Source: Sporosarcina sp. (GTDB lineage Bacteria > Bacillota > Bacilli > Bacillales_A > Planococcaceae). From it: 64,000 nucleotides of DNA. Where the stretch lies: positions 29,799 through 93,798 of the forward strand of contig JARIDO010000040.1 in NCBI GenBank assembly GCA_029263895.1. The letters run 5' to 3'. The first letter of the stretch is position 1, and each line of letters starts with the position of its first letter. Both the position numbers and the translations under genes were made by a program. The notes under the pieces were generated by a model. It did no database searches. It was given only the letters and a program-made list of their open reading frames with translations, and was not told where the DNA came from. Below are positions 18,426-27,829 of the stretch, in pieces.

Positions 18426-19193
18426 TTACTCACTTTCACCATATATAATTTCAACAATATGACATTCTGGATCTGCACCTAGTCGAAGTGGCACGAGTGT
18501 TGTTCCAAAACCATTGCTAATTAGCGTAGCAGAATTGTCATCTTTGTAAAATCCACCTTTCTCTTGCATACCAAACAATCCAAATCGTATTTGCCCACCA
18601 TGGGTATGACCAGCCAACATTAAATCTGGCTTTACAGTTGAGTCTAATTCCCTAAAAACGGCTGGATTATGTGACACAAATATAAGGTGTTCATATTTAT
18701 TACTATAGCGAAGTGCAGATTGGATATCGACATTTAAGCTTGTGGGGTCATCCACACCACATATCCCCCAAACAGAGTGATTTGGAATCGCTACATTTTT
18801 ATTATCAAGTATTTCGCAATGATAGTGTTCTAAAATCTTTCTTATTTCTTGTTCGCCAATTTCTCTATCGTTATTTCCCCAAACAAAAAACAATGGTCCA
18901 ATCGTAGCAAGGTTCCTGACATTTTCTTTAATTATAGTAGTCGATACTCCCTTTTCAGCAAGGTCTCCACCAATAATAACTAAATCAATCGAAGAGTTCG
19001 ATTGAACAGCCTTCACTATTTCTTTTGTTATTTTTCTTCTATGAATATCGGAGATGAAAAATAAAGTTACTTTTTGTTTCGTCTGACTTTTTGAAGCAAC
19101 AAACAATTCGTGAATTACTACTCTCTGTTTTTTTGCATTAAAGTACATCCTTAAAGTGAAAGCACCCATTATCGCTATGAAAAACCAAAACAT
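18426..19193 (-). CDS. ypbG: Membrane-anchored metallophosphoesterase, YpbG-like
   Basis: Calcineurin-like phosphoesterase of unknown substrate. The 255-residue protein has an N-terminal hydrophobic helix and then all five metal motifs of the fold: SDIH, GGDL, GNND, SHNP and GHTHGG, so it should be catalytically intact with a binuclear metal centre. Its position beside ypdA and ypbE matches B. subtilis YpbG. The hydrophobic N-terminus suggests membrane anchoring. Confidence 0.88.
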   Translation of the reverse strand: MFWFFIAIMGAFTLRMYFNAKKQRVVIHELFVASKSQTKQKVTLFFISDIHRRKITKEIVKAVQSNSSIDLVIIGGDLAEKGVSTTIIKENVRNLATIGPLFFVWGNNDREIGEQEIRKILEHYHCEILDNKNVAIPNHSVWGICGVDDPTSLNVDIQSALRYSNKYEHLIFVSHNPAVFRELDSTVKPDLMLAGHTHGGQIRFGLFGMQEKGGFYKDDNSATLISNGFGTTLVPLRLGADPECHIVEIIYGESE

Positions 19194-19228
19194 ATTTTTA
19201 ATCGTAAAAACACACCTCCATTATATAT

Positions 19229-19261
19229 AAAAAAGACAAAGTAAAAAACTTTGTCTTTTTA
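19229..19261 (-). terminator. Terminator after ypbE
   Basis: Minus-strand hairpin AAAGACAAAGT / ACTTTGTCTTT ending in a T run, overlapping the end of ypbE. Confidence 0.8.
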
Positions 19262-19909
19262 TGGAATAATTATTTTTTGCCCCACTTTAACTTCGTTAGA
19301 AGTAAGTTTATTTGCAACTTTTATTTTTTCTATTGATGCCTGTGAGCCATTACCGTAATATTTCAAAGCAATTCGATATAAATTCTCGCTTGTACCAACA
19401 GTATGTGTTTTCGGTGCTTCGTTTGGTTGTTCTGTTGTTTCTGGAGTGTTAGAACTACCTTCTGCAGAATCCTGTGAATCCTCAACCGGCGGTACTGTAG
19501 TCACATCTTCATTTTCAGGGGTCGTTTCTGATTCAGGCGTTGTATCCTCTTCCTCAATGTCTTCTTTGTCTTCTTTGTCTTCTTTTTCTTCTTTTTCTTC
19601 TTTTTCTTTCGATTTTTCCGCTTCTCCCTTTTTGTCCGTTTCAAATTGAACATTATCATTATCATTATCAATACCAGCAGTAGTTCCAGGTTTAGAAGAA
19701 TACACATCTGAAATAACATATATCAAAATTATAATTGGGATAAGTGTAAAGATCGTAAGAATTATATTAATAGATCTATTCCCTGACTTCTTTTTAGGTT
19801 CTCTTTTTCTACCAAATTTTTCACTTCGCGATTGAAGAGTATCTTCTTCAACTAAATTTACTTCTTTTCTATTTTCTTCAAAATCATTTTTAAAGTCTTC
19901 CTGTTTCAT
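19259..19909 (-). CDS. ypbE: LysM-domain membrane protein, YpbE-like
   Basis: A 216-residue single-pass protein: a charged cytoplasmic N-terminus to about residue 45, one membrane helix (about 46-67), a long low-complexity Glu/Lys/Asp tract (about 92-125), a Thr/Pro/Glu linker and a C-terminal LysM peptidoglycan-binding domain containing ENLYRIALKYYG and VKVGQKIIIP. It should face the cell wall. Function is unknown. Size and neighbours match YpbE. The acidic stretch is built from repeated GAA/AAG/GAC codons and may vary in length between strains. Confidence 0.85.
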   Translation of the reverse strand: MKQEDFKNDFEENRKEVNLVEEDTLQSRSEKFGRKREPKKKSGNRSINIILTIFTLIPIIILIYVISDVYSSKPGTTAGIDNDNDNVQFETDKKGEAEKSKEKEEKEEKEDKEDKEDIEEEDTTPESETTPENEDVTTVPPVEDSQDSAEGSSNTPETTEQPNEAPKTHTVGTSENLYRIALKYYGNGSQASIEKIKVANKLTSNEVKVGQKIIIP

Positions 19910-19944
19910 ATCAACATTCTCCTATCACATCGTGCTATACCATT

Positions 19945-19973
19945 ATTATGACGAATATTGTCGGAAAAGTAAA
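19945..19973 (-). promoter_or_regulatory. Candidate promoter for ypbE
   Basis: Minus strand TTTACT, 17-base spacer, CATAAT, about 35 bases before the ypbE ATG. Confidence 0.45.
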
Positions 19974-20035
19974 CGAGCAAAAGCAGAAGTTTGTGTAAAT
20001 TTGATGTTATATTAACAGAGTCTAAAAAAACATCT

Positions 20036-21478
20036 CTAATTTTCACTAAGTAACAAATCTAGTCTTGTTTTCCAGTCAAGTTCAAATTCATTATCATTAA
20101 TCATTTCTCTATTCTGTAACCATGCTTCATTTTCAAGCCCACATATCGAACAACAAATTTGAGGAGTTGTACTCAACTTTTCACCAAAAACACTTAATAA
20201 CTCTTTTCTTATACAATTCCCACTATGCACTAATTGAAGCATCTTTTGTAATTGCTCTTCTTTATCCTTTTTTAATTGTTCAATTTGATGGATAACATCT
20301 TCTACTTTTTCGCTCTCTAGATAATAGTCAATCATACGTCTTCCAGTTTCACTTAAGCTTGATAACTCAGCAGCATCTATTGAAGTTGTACCAGTCTGCA
20401 TCAAATTATAATAATGCAAGATTTCTAACTCTTGCGGCATCTCTTCTTGAGTAATAAAGCGAATTCTGCGATCATCTTCTGGACTATATAATAAGCAAGC
20501 AGTCGCTTGTAGCTGATCACGACCTGCCCGTCCGACTTCTTGACTGTAACTAGCAATAGACTGCGGCATATGCTCATGAATAATTTGACGTACATTATCC
20601 TTATGAATACCCATACCAAAAGCATTAGTAGCACAAATCCAATTTAACTCTCCTACAACGAATTGTTCTTGAATGAGCGCTCTGTCTTCTTGTTCCATTC
20701 CAGCATGGTAAGAAGCAATCTGAATGCCTTCTCGTCGTAAGTACTCTGATAATTCATCTGCCCTTTTTCGTGATGCGACATAAATAATTCCAGGACCTAT
20801 CGTTGATTGAAGTCTGTCTTTAATCCATTCAGTCTTGTCTATTTGTGAATTAACCTTAATAATTGTATAACTAATATTTGTTCGGTCGATAGGTTGACGG
20901 TGCACAACCGCAGATTTCAGTTGAAGATAAAATCGAATGTCTTCAACAACCTTATCATCTGCTGTTGCAGTCAATGCCAGTATATTTGGACGCTGAACTT
21001 TCTCGAAAAAGTTACCAATCCGTAAATAATCGGGTCTGAAATCAAAACCCCATTGGGAAATACAATGAGCTTCATCTACGACTAGTAATCCAAGGTGCAT
21101 TCTTTGTAACACTGAAACAATTGATTCTTGCGTTAACATTTCGGGTGATATAAAGATAAATTTATAGGATGCTAGACTTGATAGTATTCTATTCTTATCC
21201 GAAAAACTCAAAAATGAATTAAGAGCTACAACCCTTTTTTCTCCACTCTTTTTCATAACCGCTACTTGGTCTTCCATCAATGCTACCAATGGCGATATAA
21301 TTAACACAGCCCCCTCTAAAGCATATGCAGGAAGCTGGTAACATAATGACTTGCCCATACCTGTTGGAAGTATGGCAAGTGTATCTTTACCCTTCAGTAC
21401 ATCTCTGACAATCGCTTCTTGACCAGGCCTAAATTGTTCAAAACCAAACTTTTTCTGCAACAGAGATTGCAAGTCCAT
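20036..21478 (-). CDS. recS: RecQ-family ATP-dependent DNA helicase RecS
   Basis: 3'-5' superfamily 2 helicase involved in recombination repair and stalled forks. The 480-residue protein has PTGMGKS (Walker A), DEAHCISQWGFDFRPDY (DEAH plus aromatic-rich loop), ALTATA, and QEVGRAGRD (motif VI). A cysteine cluster near residues 440-460 (CCSICG) provides the zinc site. It lacks an HRDC domain, which fits the shorter RecS (YpbC) rather than full RecQ. Its ATG overlaps the ypbB stop by one base (TAATG). Confidence 0.93.
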   Translation of the reverse strand: MDLQSLLQKKFGFEQFRPGQEAIVRDVLKGKDTLAILPTGMGKSLCYQLPAYALEGAVLIISPLVALMEDQVAVMKKSGEKRVVALNSFLSFSDKNRILSSLASYKFIFISPEMLTQESIVSVLQRMHLGLLVVDEAHCISQWGFDFRPDYLRIGNFFEKVQRPNILALTATADDKVVEDIRFYLQLKSAVVHRQPIDRTNISYTIIKVNSQIDKTEWIKDRLQSTIGPGIIYVASRKRADELSEYLRREGIQIASYHAGMEQEDRALIQEQFVVGELNWICATNAFGMGIHKDNVRQIIHEHMPQSIASYSQEVGRAGRDQLQATACLLYSPEDDRRIRFITQEEMPQELEILHYYNLMQTGTTSIDAAELSSLSETGRRMIDYYLESEKVEDVIHQIEQLKKDKEEQLQKMLQLVHSGNCIRKELLSVFGEKLSTTPQICCSICGLENEAWLQNREMINDNEFELDWKTRLDLLLSEN

Positions 21479-22518
21479 TATGCTCTCCCCCCTGATTTGG
21501 AACCTAAAATTAATCGTAATTGAAAAAATGACAGTGTTTCAAATTCTGCTTTTAATAATCGAAGTCTCATTGTGCCAAGTTCTTCAGATTTATTTAATAC
21601 AGCAATTAATTTGTCCTTAGAAATAAAATTGCTTATAGGAAAGTCAGGATCATTCAAAGACATCTCAACAAAATGATCTTCAATTGTACTAACTTTCAAA
21701 CTTCGTTTTTTCGCAATTTCCTCAATAGAAAAATTCTTTTCAAATAGATCTTTTGTTTTTAAACAAGATTGAGTTAAATAAGTATTCACTTTTACTCCTT
21801 CAGCTAACTTTTTTAGAAGTGGAAAACCATCGCTCATTTCTATTACATCGAGCAACCGATGCAATCCTTCAATCAGTAACAAACGAACACTCATTGGTTC
21901 AATTTTTAAGTGATCTGCTAACTGCCCCCATGTTAAACCAGTTAGCTGAAATCCAGTAAGTCTGTATACAAAAATCTTTTTTTGCACCTCACTCATTGAA
22001 CTTTTCTCAAAAGCTAATTGGAGTTCTAAATTGAGTCGTCCGATTAAGTCACTCTCAAGATTTACATATTTCAATAAAAATGCTTTTACAAATGTTTGAA
22101 TTTCATATTCTTTTTGAATCGGTAAAAAAGACTTATTTTGTGCAAGTAGATTAGAATACGTTTGAATAAGAAGTGAAAGTCTAGCGTAAAATACTTTTTC
22201 ACTTCCACGATAATCCCATCCTCTAAAATAGAATTCATCCATTTTTGAAAGTTCATTTTTGCCGATATATGTTAGTCTTACAATAGAATCAGCAGTAATC
22301 TCTATGTGCTTTGCAGTTATTAACCTATTGACATTGAGATCGAATTCTTCTTTAGATAGTTTAGGGAGTATTCCAAAATAATCTTTTAGTTGATAGTACT
22401 CAACATCTTGTAGCGTTTGCCCAGAACGTTTACCACGCAATAAATGATAGCTTGCATAGATTGAACGTTCACCATCCAACTTATTTATAATTTTTAGTAG
22501 TATTGAAGGTAGGTTCAT
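21478..22518 (-). CDS. ypbB: YpbB-like helix-turn-helix protein
   Basis: A 346-residue protein of unclear role. The C-terminal part, around residues 260-320, contains a helix-turn-helix of the HTH_40 type (FSIEEIAKKRSLKVSTIEDHF), often found fused or adjacent to RecQ helicases. That fits the tight coupling with recS. The ATG at 22518 is supported by GGAGG seven bases upstream, while a longer in-frame start at 22572 lacks a ribosome site. A role in helicase recruitment or regulation is only an inference. Confidence 0.85.
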   Translation of the reverse strand: MNLPSILLKIINKLDGERSIYASYHLLRGKRSGQTLQDVEYYQLKDYFGILPKLSKEEFDLNVNRLITAKHIEITADSIVRLTYIGKNELSKMDEFYFRGWDYRGSEKVFYARLSLLIQTYSNLLAQNKSFLPIQKEYEIQTFVKAFLLKYVNLESDLIGRLNLELQLAFEKSSMSEVQKKIFVYRLTGFQLTGLTWGQLADHLKIEPMSVRLLLIEGLHRLLDVIEMSDGFPLLKKLAEGVKVNTYLTQSCLKTKDLFEKNFSIEEIAKKRSLKVSTIEDHFVEMSLNDPDFPISNFISKDKLIAVLNKSEELGTMRLRLLKAEFETLSFFQLRLILGSKSGGRA

Positions 22519-22549
22519 GATTTCCCCTCCGTTAAAAAGATGTTTTTTG

Positions 22550-22578
22550 TTGAAAACTACGTCCAACATCATTAGAAT
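22550..22578 (+). promoter_or_regulatory. Probable sigma-A promoter for fer
   Basis: TTGAAA, 17-base spacer, TAGAAT, about 50 bases before the fer start codon. Confidence 0.55.
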
Positions 22579-22587
22579 GGAATGTGA

Positions 22588-22878
<291 letters not shown>

Positions 22879-22883
22879 CGACT

Positions 22884-22922
22884 AAAAAACCCGTTCGATT
22901 TAAAAATCGAACGGTTTTTTTA
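22884..22922 (+). terminator. Terminator after fer
   Basis: CCGTTCGATT / AATCGAACGG hairpin flanked by an A run and followed by seven T residues. Confidence 0.9.
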
Positions 22923-22983
22923 GGTTCTTTGTCAAATAACGTTGATGAAGAATTTTAGTCGATAATAATTGACTTGTATTAAG

Positions 22984-23025
22984 GCTGTTTAGAATGTCAG
23001 GAAACTGATTTTCTAAACAGTCTTA
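22984..23025. repeat. Inverted repeat in the fer-ribU gap
   Basis: AAGGCTGTTTAGAA and TTCTAAACAGTCTT arms (one G-U pair) around a loop of about 17 bases. There is no T run directly adjacent, so it is not an obvious terminator. Confidence 0.6.
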
Positions 23026-23045
23026 CTATATAGTGAGTAGTTATC

Positions 23046-23140
23046 CTGTTTCTTTCCGTTCCAGATGGTGCTTTCCGCGGCACAACTTCAGCACACCTCA
23101 CGGAACGCGTACGCTTGGAACTGAAATCAGTAGATTTCAG
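23046..23140. repeat. Degenerate interspersed repeat element
   Basis: A stretch of about 80 bases bounded by imperfect inverted ends TTTCCGTTCCAG and CTTGGAACTGAAA, with an internal GTGC-TTTCCGCG-GCAC palindrome and higher GC than its surroundings. It resembles from memory the family of short GC-rich intergenic repeats common in Bacillus genomes that contain TTTCCGCGG. It is followed by a small CTGAAATC / GATTTCAG hairpin. No coding capacity is seen. Confidence 0.45.
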
Positions 23141-23168
23141 AATTCTTTAGGCCAATATATTCATAAAA

Positions 23169-23236
23169 ATAACGTTGGTGAATTCCAATCCTCTTCTCTT
23201 GTTTTTGAGAAGAGGACTTTCTTTCACCAACGTTAT
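23169..23236 (-). terminator. Nested double hairpin downstream of ribU
   Basis: An outer 14-base perfect inverted repeat (ATAACGTTGGTGAA / TTCACCAACGTTAT) encloses an inner 9-base one (CCTCTTCTC / GAGAAGAGG). On the minus strand the outer stem is followed by TTTTTATG, so it may end ribU transcription, but it is much longer than the other terminators in this window. Confidence 0.5.
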
Positions 23237-23281
23237 AAATTATGGTACCGTTTTTTATGCGCATATTATAGATTTTATTCT

Positions 23282-23863
23282 TTAAGTCATCAACTGCATA
23301 CGTTGCTGTGAAATCCACTTGTTCATACTCTTGAAAAGAAGCAAAGTAATAACCATCAATATTGCTCCCTTAATAATATTAAACGGTAGTATACCAGCTA
23401 CAATCATTGCATAAAGTGCATCACCACTTACAGCTGGAGCGTTTAAAAAGTACGTGTACATCGGAAGGAATACAGCATAGTTTAACAAGCTCATACCGAT
23501 AGCCATAGTTACAGTGCCCGCTATTAAACCAGACGCAAGTCCTTTTGATGTACGGAATTTATTGAAGATAACATAAATAGGTAAAATAAAGAGAATACCT
23601 GTCGTAAAGTTGGCAATTTCGCCTACAGGAACACCAGTTGGACTGCCTGATAAGAACCAATACAAAACATTCTTTAACAGTTCTACTGAAATTCCTGCTA
23701 CTGGTCCCATCGTCATAATAGCCAATACTGCTGGAATTTCACTGAAATCGATTTTCAGAAAACCCGGTAGTGCCGGCAATGGGAAATTGAACTGCATTAA
23801 AACAGTTGAAATACTCCCAAGTATTGCGATGAGAATCATCTTTCGCAACTTTTTGTTGTTCAT
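23282..23863 (-). CDS. ribU: Riboflavin ECF transporter substrate-binding subunit RibU
   Basis: Membrane S-component that binds riboflavin and works with the shared energy-coupling module. The 193-residue protein is almost wholly hydrophobic with about six membrane helices. It includes the family-typical KIDFSEIPAVLAIMTMGPVAG segment and a KNVLYWFLSG loop. The FMN riboswitch immediately upstream is decisive for the substrate. It is transcribed alone from that leader. Confidence 0.95.
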   Translation of the reverse strand: MNNKKLRKMILIAILGSISTVLMQFNFPLPALPGFLKIDFSEIPAVLAIMTMGPVAGISVELLKNVLYWFLSGSPTGVPVGEIANFTTGILFILPIYVIFNKFRTSKGLASGLIAGTVTMAIGMSLLNYAVFLPMYTYFLNAPAVSGDALYAMIVAGILPFNIIKGAILMVITLLLFKSMNKWISQQRMQLMT

Positions 23864-23932
23864 GTTGTTTCCCTCTCCTTTTGCGATTCACTTCAAAAGA
23901 GGAAAGGACGAACCGAAATCGTTGTTAATCCA

Positions 23933-23968
23933 ACAAAAAATCCCCAAAGCTAAAAAGCTCAAGGGAGT
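23933..23968 (-). terminator. Attenuator hairpin of the FMN riboswitch
   Basis: Minus-strand CCCTTGAGC / GCTTTGGGG hairpin with one mismatch followed by GATTTTTT, lying between the aptamer and the ribU start. Expected to form when FMN is bound. Confidence 0.75.
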
Positions 23969-24074
23969 TGAAAGGCATAGTTAAATATGGTTTTGAACAG
24001 CGTAAAAAGCTATTCACTCCACACCTAAACAGGCACTCTCTTTGTGGACAACACAAAAAGACGGCCGTACCTCC

Positions 24075-24197
24075 ACCTTCTCCCATCCAGACTATACTGT
24101 CGGCTCTGGAATCTAACCAGAATCTGCTGTTAAGCTCGCGGGCTCGGAATCGAAATTCCATTACCGCCGGTCGGGAATCACACCCTGCCCCGAAGAT
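24075..24197 (-). ncRNA. FMN riboswitch (RFN element) controlling ribU
   Basis: On the minus strand the conserved blocks of the RFN element appear in order: TCTTCGGGGCAGGGTG, GATTCCCGACCGGCGGTA, an AGCCCGCGAGC block, GATTCCAGAGCCGACAGT and GGATGGGAGAAG. The first and last blocks pair as the closing stem (CATCTTC with GAAGGTG). A terminator-like hairpin follows before ribU, so FMN should switch off transcription of the riboflavin importer. Confidence 0.95.
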
Positions 24198-24230
24198 GAA
24201 TCAATATTGTATTACAGTACTAGTGTATAC

Positions 24231-24276
24231 AAAAAAATAGACTTTGTAAACAAAACTGTCTACAAAGTCTATTTTT
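24231..24276 (-). terminator. Terminator after rsiX
   Basis: Hairpin ATAGACTTTGTA / TACAAAGTCTAT with an A run on the left and T run on the right, symmetric, directly after the rsiX stop and upstream of the ribU leader. Confidence 0.88.
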
Positions 24277-25466
24277 CATCTAAGAATGAATGGAAGTGGA
24301 TTTGCCCCAATCGGAATTGGTAATTTACTTGTAAAGTCAAAACCGTTCCACTCTGTTTGCACAGTGTTCTCAAACTTTATTTGAGTATTAAAACTGGCAG
24401 CAGTTAAAAGAATTCCTTCAATGAGTTGCATAGCTTCAGCTCCATTAAGTGATTCCAAGTCCAATGAATGCGTAAATTGAATCGTTGTATATTCTTTTGA
24501 AGGAAGCACTTCAAAATCAACACCTTCTGGAATAACTGTAGTATATACATCATTTGGTGTTTCTTTCATTTTCTCCAGTGCGATTGCTAGCGTCTCAAAT
24601 TTCTCACCAAAATTCGAAGCAAGATATTCATCCGAGTTACTTTGCTTAAACTTGTAATAGCCTTGTTGATTTTTTCCATTCGTTAATTTTAACGGTTGAC
24701 TCGGTTTACCTACCTGATTAAATTCGATTCTCTGTTGTTTATTATTTTCAAAAAGAACCTCGTCAAAGTCATAGAAAGTATCTAAGATAGATTGTTTAAA
24801 AGTATCTAATGAGGAAGATGATCTATCATAAGCGTGATTTGGTAATAGTTGTTGAATAATGGTCTGGCCGTTAGTGCTGAAAGTTCCTCTATAAGGATGA
24901 TAATCTACAAAACCAAGAGCTTCTTCATCTAGACGGTTTGCATAAATATTATAAAGGTCAACTGTCGTTGGTTTACGGTTTCCAAAATCATGCTTAATAT
25001 GTGCTTCTGGTATGAGAAATGTGACGGGAACACTCATCCCTGCATCGCCTACAAGACCGATATGCCACAGCGTTTCATTTGTTAAATCTGACGGATAGAT
25101 TGCATAATGGCTTAAGTTATCATCTTCAACTGAAGTTGCACGGTTCGTTTCATTGCTTATGGAACGATCTTTGTTCATATCCATATTAGCTGTATCTAAC
25201 TTTGCTTTTTCCGTTACAGCCATCTCTTGTTCTTCATTTTGAAATACAGGGATAACGATAATACTTAGAATAAAAAGAGCAGCAACTGCGACAAAAGCCG
25301 GCAGCCATTTCACTACTTTTTTATTTATATTATTTGAATTCATCTTTAATCTATCGTCACTTTGTAATCGCAATAAAATATCTTCTTTCGATCGATTGTC
25401 TTTAATGTCAGGGACTTGTTGGAGTAACTTCTCTATTTCACTGTCATCCCATTTTTTTTCAGACAT
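24276..25466 (-). CDS. rsiX: RsiX-like anti-sigma factor
   Basis: Probable membrane-anchored anti-sigma factor for the ECF sigma factor encoded just upstream. The 396-residue protein has a cytoplasmic N-terminus (EIEKLLQQVPDIKDNRSKED) characteristic of RsiX, one membrane helix at about residues 52-72, and a large extracytoplasmic domain containing GerMN-like segments. Its ATG shares one base with the sigX stop (TGATG), so the pair is translationally coupled. Position after resE matches B. subtilis. Confidence 0.9.
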   Translation of the reverse strand: MSEKKWDDSEIEKLLQQVPDIKDNRSKEDILLRLQSDDRLKMNSNNINKKVVKWLPAFVAVAALFILSIIVIPVFQNEEQEMAVTEKAKLDTANMDMNKDRSISNETNRATSVEDDNLSHYAIYPSDLTNETLWHIGLVGDAGMSVPVTFLIPEAHIKHDFGNRKPTTVDLYNIYANRLDEEALGFVDYHPYRGTFSTNGQTIIQQLLPNHAYDRSSSSLDTFKQSILDTFYDFDEVLFENNKQQRIEFNQVGKPSQPLKLTNGKNQQGYYKFKQSNSDEYLASNFGEKFETLAIALEKMKETPNDVYTTVIPEGVDFEVLPSKEYTTIQFTHSLDLESLNGAEAMQLIEGILLTAASFNTQIKFENTVQTEWNGFDFTSKLPIPIGANPLPFILR

Positions 25467-25999
25467 CAAATTTCCTCCCTTCTAGCGGATGGAAGAGTGT
25501 TCATTTTCATTCGAAGTGTTTTTATGGCACGGTGCTGAGTTGTTTTCACTTTACCTTCAGTCCAACTAAGTATGGTTGCGGTCTCAGATATTGATAAGTC
25601 TTGAAAATAACGCATAATAATTACCATTTTTTGATCTCCACTGCAAGAATCCAAAGCGAACAATAATTCTTTCATCTCTTCACTTAATGTTACTACTTCT
25701 TCTGGTAACTTCCCTGTAGAAGTTAGTTCACTTTGTTCCCAATCAAACTTATCAAAAAGATGTCTTTTTCTAACAGTATTTTTTCTGAAATGATCAACGG
25801 CTACATTTTTCGCAATCGAAAACAGCCATGTTTTCTCTGAACTTTTCCCTTCAAAACCGGCATACGCTTTAAATACTTTAACGTATACTTCATGCGTCAG
25901 ATCTTCGGCGTGTTCTCGATCTCCCGTTAAATATATAAGAAATGCAAACACATCCTGATGATACTGTTCATAGAGCCGGTGGAAAATGGAGTCATCCAT
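25466..25999 (-). CDS. sigX: ECF sigma factor SigX
   Basis: Extracytoplasmic-function RNA polymerase sigma factor. The 177-residue protein has region 2 (DREHAEDLTHEVYVKVF and WLFSIAKNVAVDHFRK) and region 4 (MRYFQDLSISETATIL) separated by a short linker, the standard ECF layout. A GGGGGG ribosome site precedes the ATG. In B. subtilis SigX controls cell-envelope charge modification genes; targets here are not visible. It follows resE by 45 bases with no terminator between them. Confidence 0.93.
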   Translation of the reverse strand: MDDSIFHRLYEQYHQDVFAFLIYLTGDREHAEDLTHEVYVKVFKAYAGFEGKSSEKTWLFSIAKNVAVDHFRKNTVRKRHLFDKFDWEQSELTSTGKLPEEVVTLSEEMKELLFALDSCSGDQKMVIIMRYFQDLSISETATILSWTEGKVKTTQHRAIKTLRMKMNTLPSARREEI

Positions 26000-26044
26000 T
26001 CGATCCCCCCGTTCAAGTTATTAGTCGTTTCTCAAGCTTAAAAG

Positions 26045-27829
26045 TTACAATTTTTTAGCTGGTACTGAACAACTAAATATAGTACCTGCCTTTGGACTTC
26101 TAGCAGCACATATCGTACCACCATGCGCATCAATAATGTTTTTAGCAATTGATAGACCTAAACCCGTACCACCCTTGCCTCTAGTTCTAGCCTTATCGGC
26201 TTTGTAGAAACGTTCAAAGATGAATGGTAAATCTTGCTCCGGTATACCAATTCCTGTATCTACAACATTCATAACAACCGACCCGTTAGTTACTTCAACA
26301 ACAAGAGACACTTTTCCATCATCAGGTGTGTGTCGTATTGCATTATCGATAAGATTTGTAAACACTTGCTCGATACGATCTTCATCAATGCTTGCAATAA
26401 CTTGTATATCATCCGGGTGCGTAAATTCTAATTCAACATTTGCGTCTCGTGCAACTTGCGTGAATTTAGTCAGGATACGAGATAGTAATGGAATGATTAG
26501 GACATCTTCTTTATAAAGTCTCATATGACCCGATTCCATTCTTGCTAAATCAAGTAAATCTGTAACTAGACGTCCCATCCGTTTTGACTCATCATGAATG
26601 ATTTGTACCATTTCAAGACGTTCTTCATCACTAGTAGTGACACCATCAATAATTGCTTCACTATAGCCCTGCAACATCGCAATAGGTGTTCTCAATTCAT
26701 GAGAAACGTTCGCAATAAAATCTGAGCGTAATTTATCAAGCTTATGTTGTTCTGTTTTATCTCTTAAAACTGCAACGGCACCGCGTATACTATCACTACT
26801 ATAAAGTGGGCTAATTGAAATTGCATAGAATTGACCATCTAATTCCAACTCATCTTTAACTTCTTCTGCAAACGCAATAACGTGTTCAAGCATATGAAAA
26901 ATTTCTTTCGGAAGATCTCCACGCTCCCCTTCACTGCCCATTTTAGAGTACCAATTTTGTAATAATCTTTCTGCAGGTGGGTTACTCAAAAGGATTGTGG
27001 CATCTCGGTTAAATGTGATGACTGCATCAGTCATCGACGTAAGAATACTGGATAGTTGTTCCTTCTCTTGATTCGTTAGTTCGACATTGTATTTAAGTTG
27101 CCTACCCATTTGATTAAATGCAGTAGCCAATTGGCCAATCTCATCATTTTGAAGTACAGGTAATCGCGTATCAAAATTACCTTTTGATAATTCTAAAGCT
27201 GCTTGCTTCATCGCCCGTAATGGTGACGTAATCCGTGTCGATAGAAAGAAAGCGAATATAGTAGTTAATATGAAAGCAATAAATGCGGAAAGAAAGACAA
27301 TATTAGTCGTACTCTTCGTTGTACGGTGAACAGCATCAAGACTTTGATAAATGATGACGGCCCCAACCATCTCACCATTCATGTCAAAGGGATAGCCAAG
27401 TACCAAGTACTGTTCCATAACATTCTCTTCTTTAACTGAAGGTAGAATCATTTCTTTAACAACTTGGCCTTTATCTGTCACTTTTGTATAGAGAGATGAT
27501 TCTTTAAGGATTTTCTTTTCAAGACGTGGACCATTCAAGCCTTCGTGAAATGAATGAATAACGTTGCCGTCTTTTCCTACAATAATTGCATTTGTTTCTT
27601 TATCTAAAATGTCTTCGATGATCATTTGTTTAAAAGAATCTGCTTCATCATCTCGTGCAATTTTACTAATTGTAGTGGCATCTCTTATCAAAGATATTTC
27701 AGCTTGCTTTGTATGGAAATCATCAAGGAATTCAAGTAGTAAAGCGGTAATAATAAAGAGGACAAAGGAAACGAGAAGCAATATGGTTGCCCATAGCTTC
27801 CCGACGATTGAATTCCATATCTTATTCAT
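26045..27829 (-). CDS. resE: Sensor histidine kinase ResE
   Basis: Membrane kinase of the two-component system governing aerobic and anaerobic respiration genes. The 594-residue protein has two membrane helices flanking an extracytoplasmic domain (about 30-175), a HAMP linker (about 195-250), a PAS domain (about 255-360), HisKA with FIANVSHELRTP (His377) and HATPase_c with NAIRHTPD, DTGIGIPE and GKGGTGLGLS. The ATG at 27829 overlaps the end of resD by eight bases and follows GAGG at six bases. Confidence 0.95.
   Translation of the reverse strand: MNKIWNSIVGKLWATILLLVSFVLFIITALLLEFLDDFHTKQAEISLIRDATTISKIARDDEADSFKQMIIEDILDKETNAIIVGKDGNVIHSFHEGLNGPRLEKKILKESSLYTKVTDKGQVVKEMILPSVKEENVMEQYLVLGYPFDMNGEMVGAVIIYQSLDAVHRTTKSTTNIVFLSAFIAFILTTIFAFFLSTRITSPLRAMKQAALELSKGNFDTRLPVLQNDEIGQLATAFNQMGRQLKYNVELTNQEKEQLSSILTSMTDAVITFNRDATILLSNPPAERLLQNWYSKMGSEGERGDLPKEIFHMLEHVIAFAEEVKDELELDGQFYAISISPLYSSDSIRGAVAVLRDKTEQHKLDKLRSDFIANVSHELRTPIAMLQGYSEAIIDGVTTSDEERLEMVQIIHDESKRMGRLVTDLLDLARMESGHMRLYKEDVLIIPLLSRILTKFTQVARDANVELEFTHPDDIQVIASIDEDRIEQVFTNLIDNAIRHTPDDGKVSLVVEVTNGSVVMNVVDTGIGIPEQDLPFIFERFYKADKARTRGKGGTGLGLSIAKNIIDAHGGTICAARSPKAGTIFSCSVPAKKL

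Noticed and set aside
19550..19620. Repeated GAA/AAG/GAC tract in ypbE as a possible frameshift hotspot
   Set aside because: The frame continues intact into a good LysM domain, so it is ordinary low-complexity coding sequence here.
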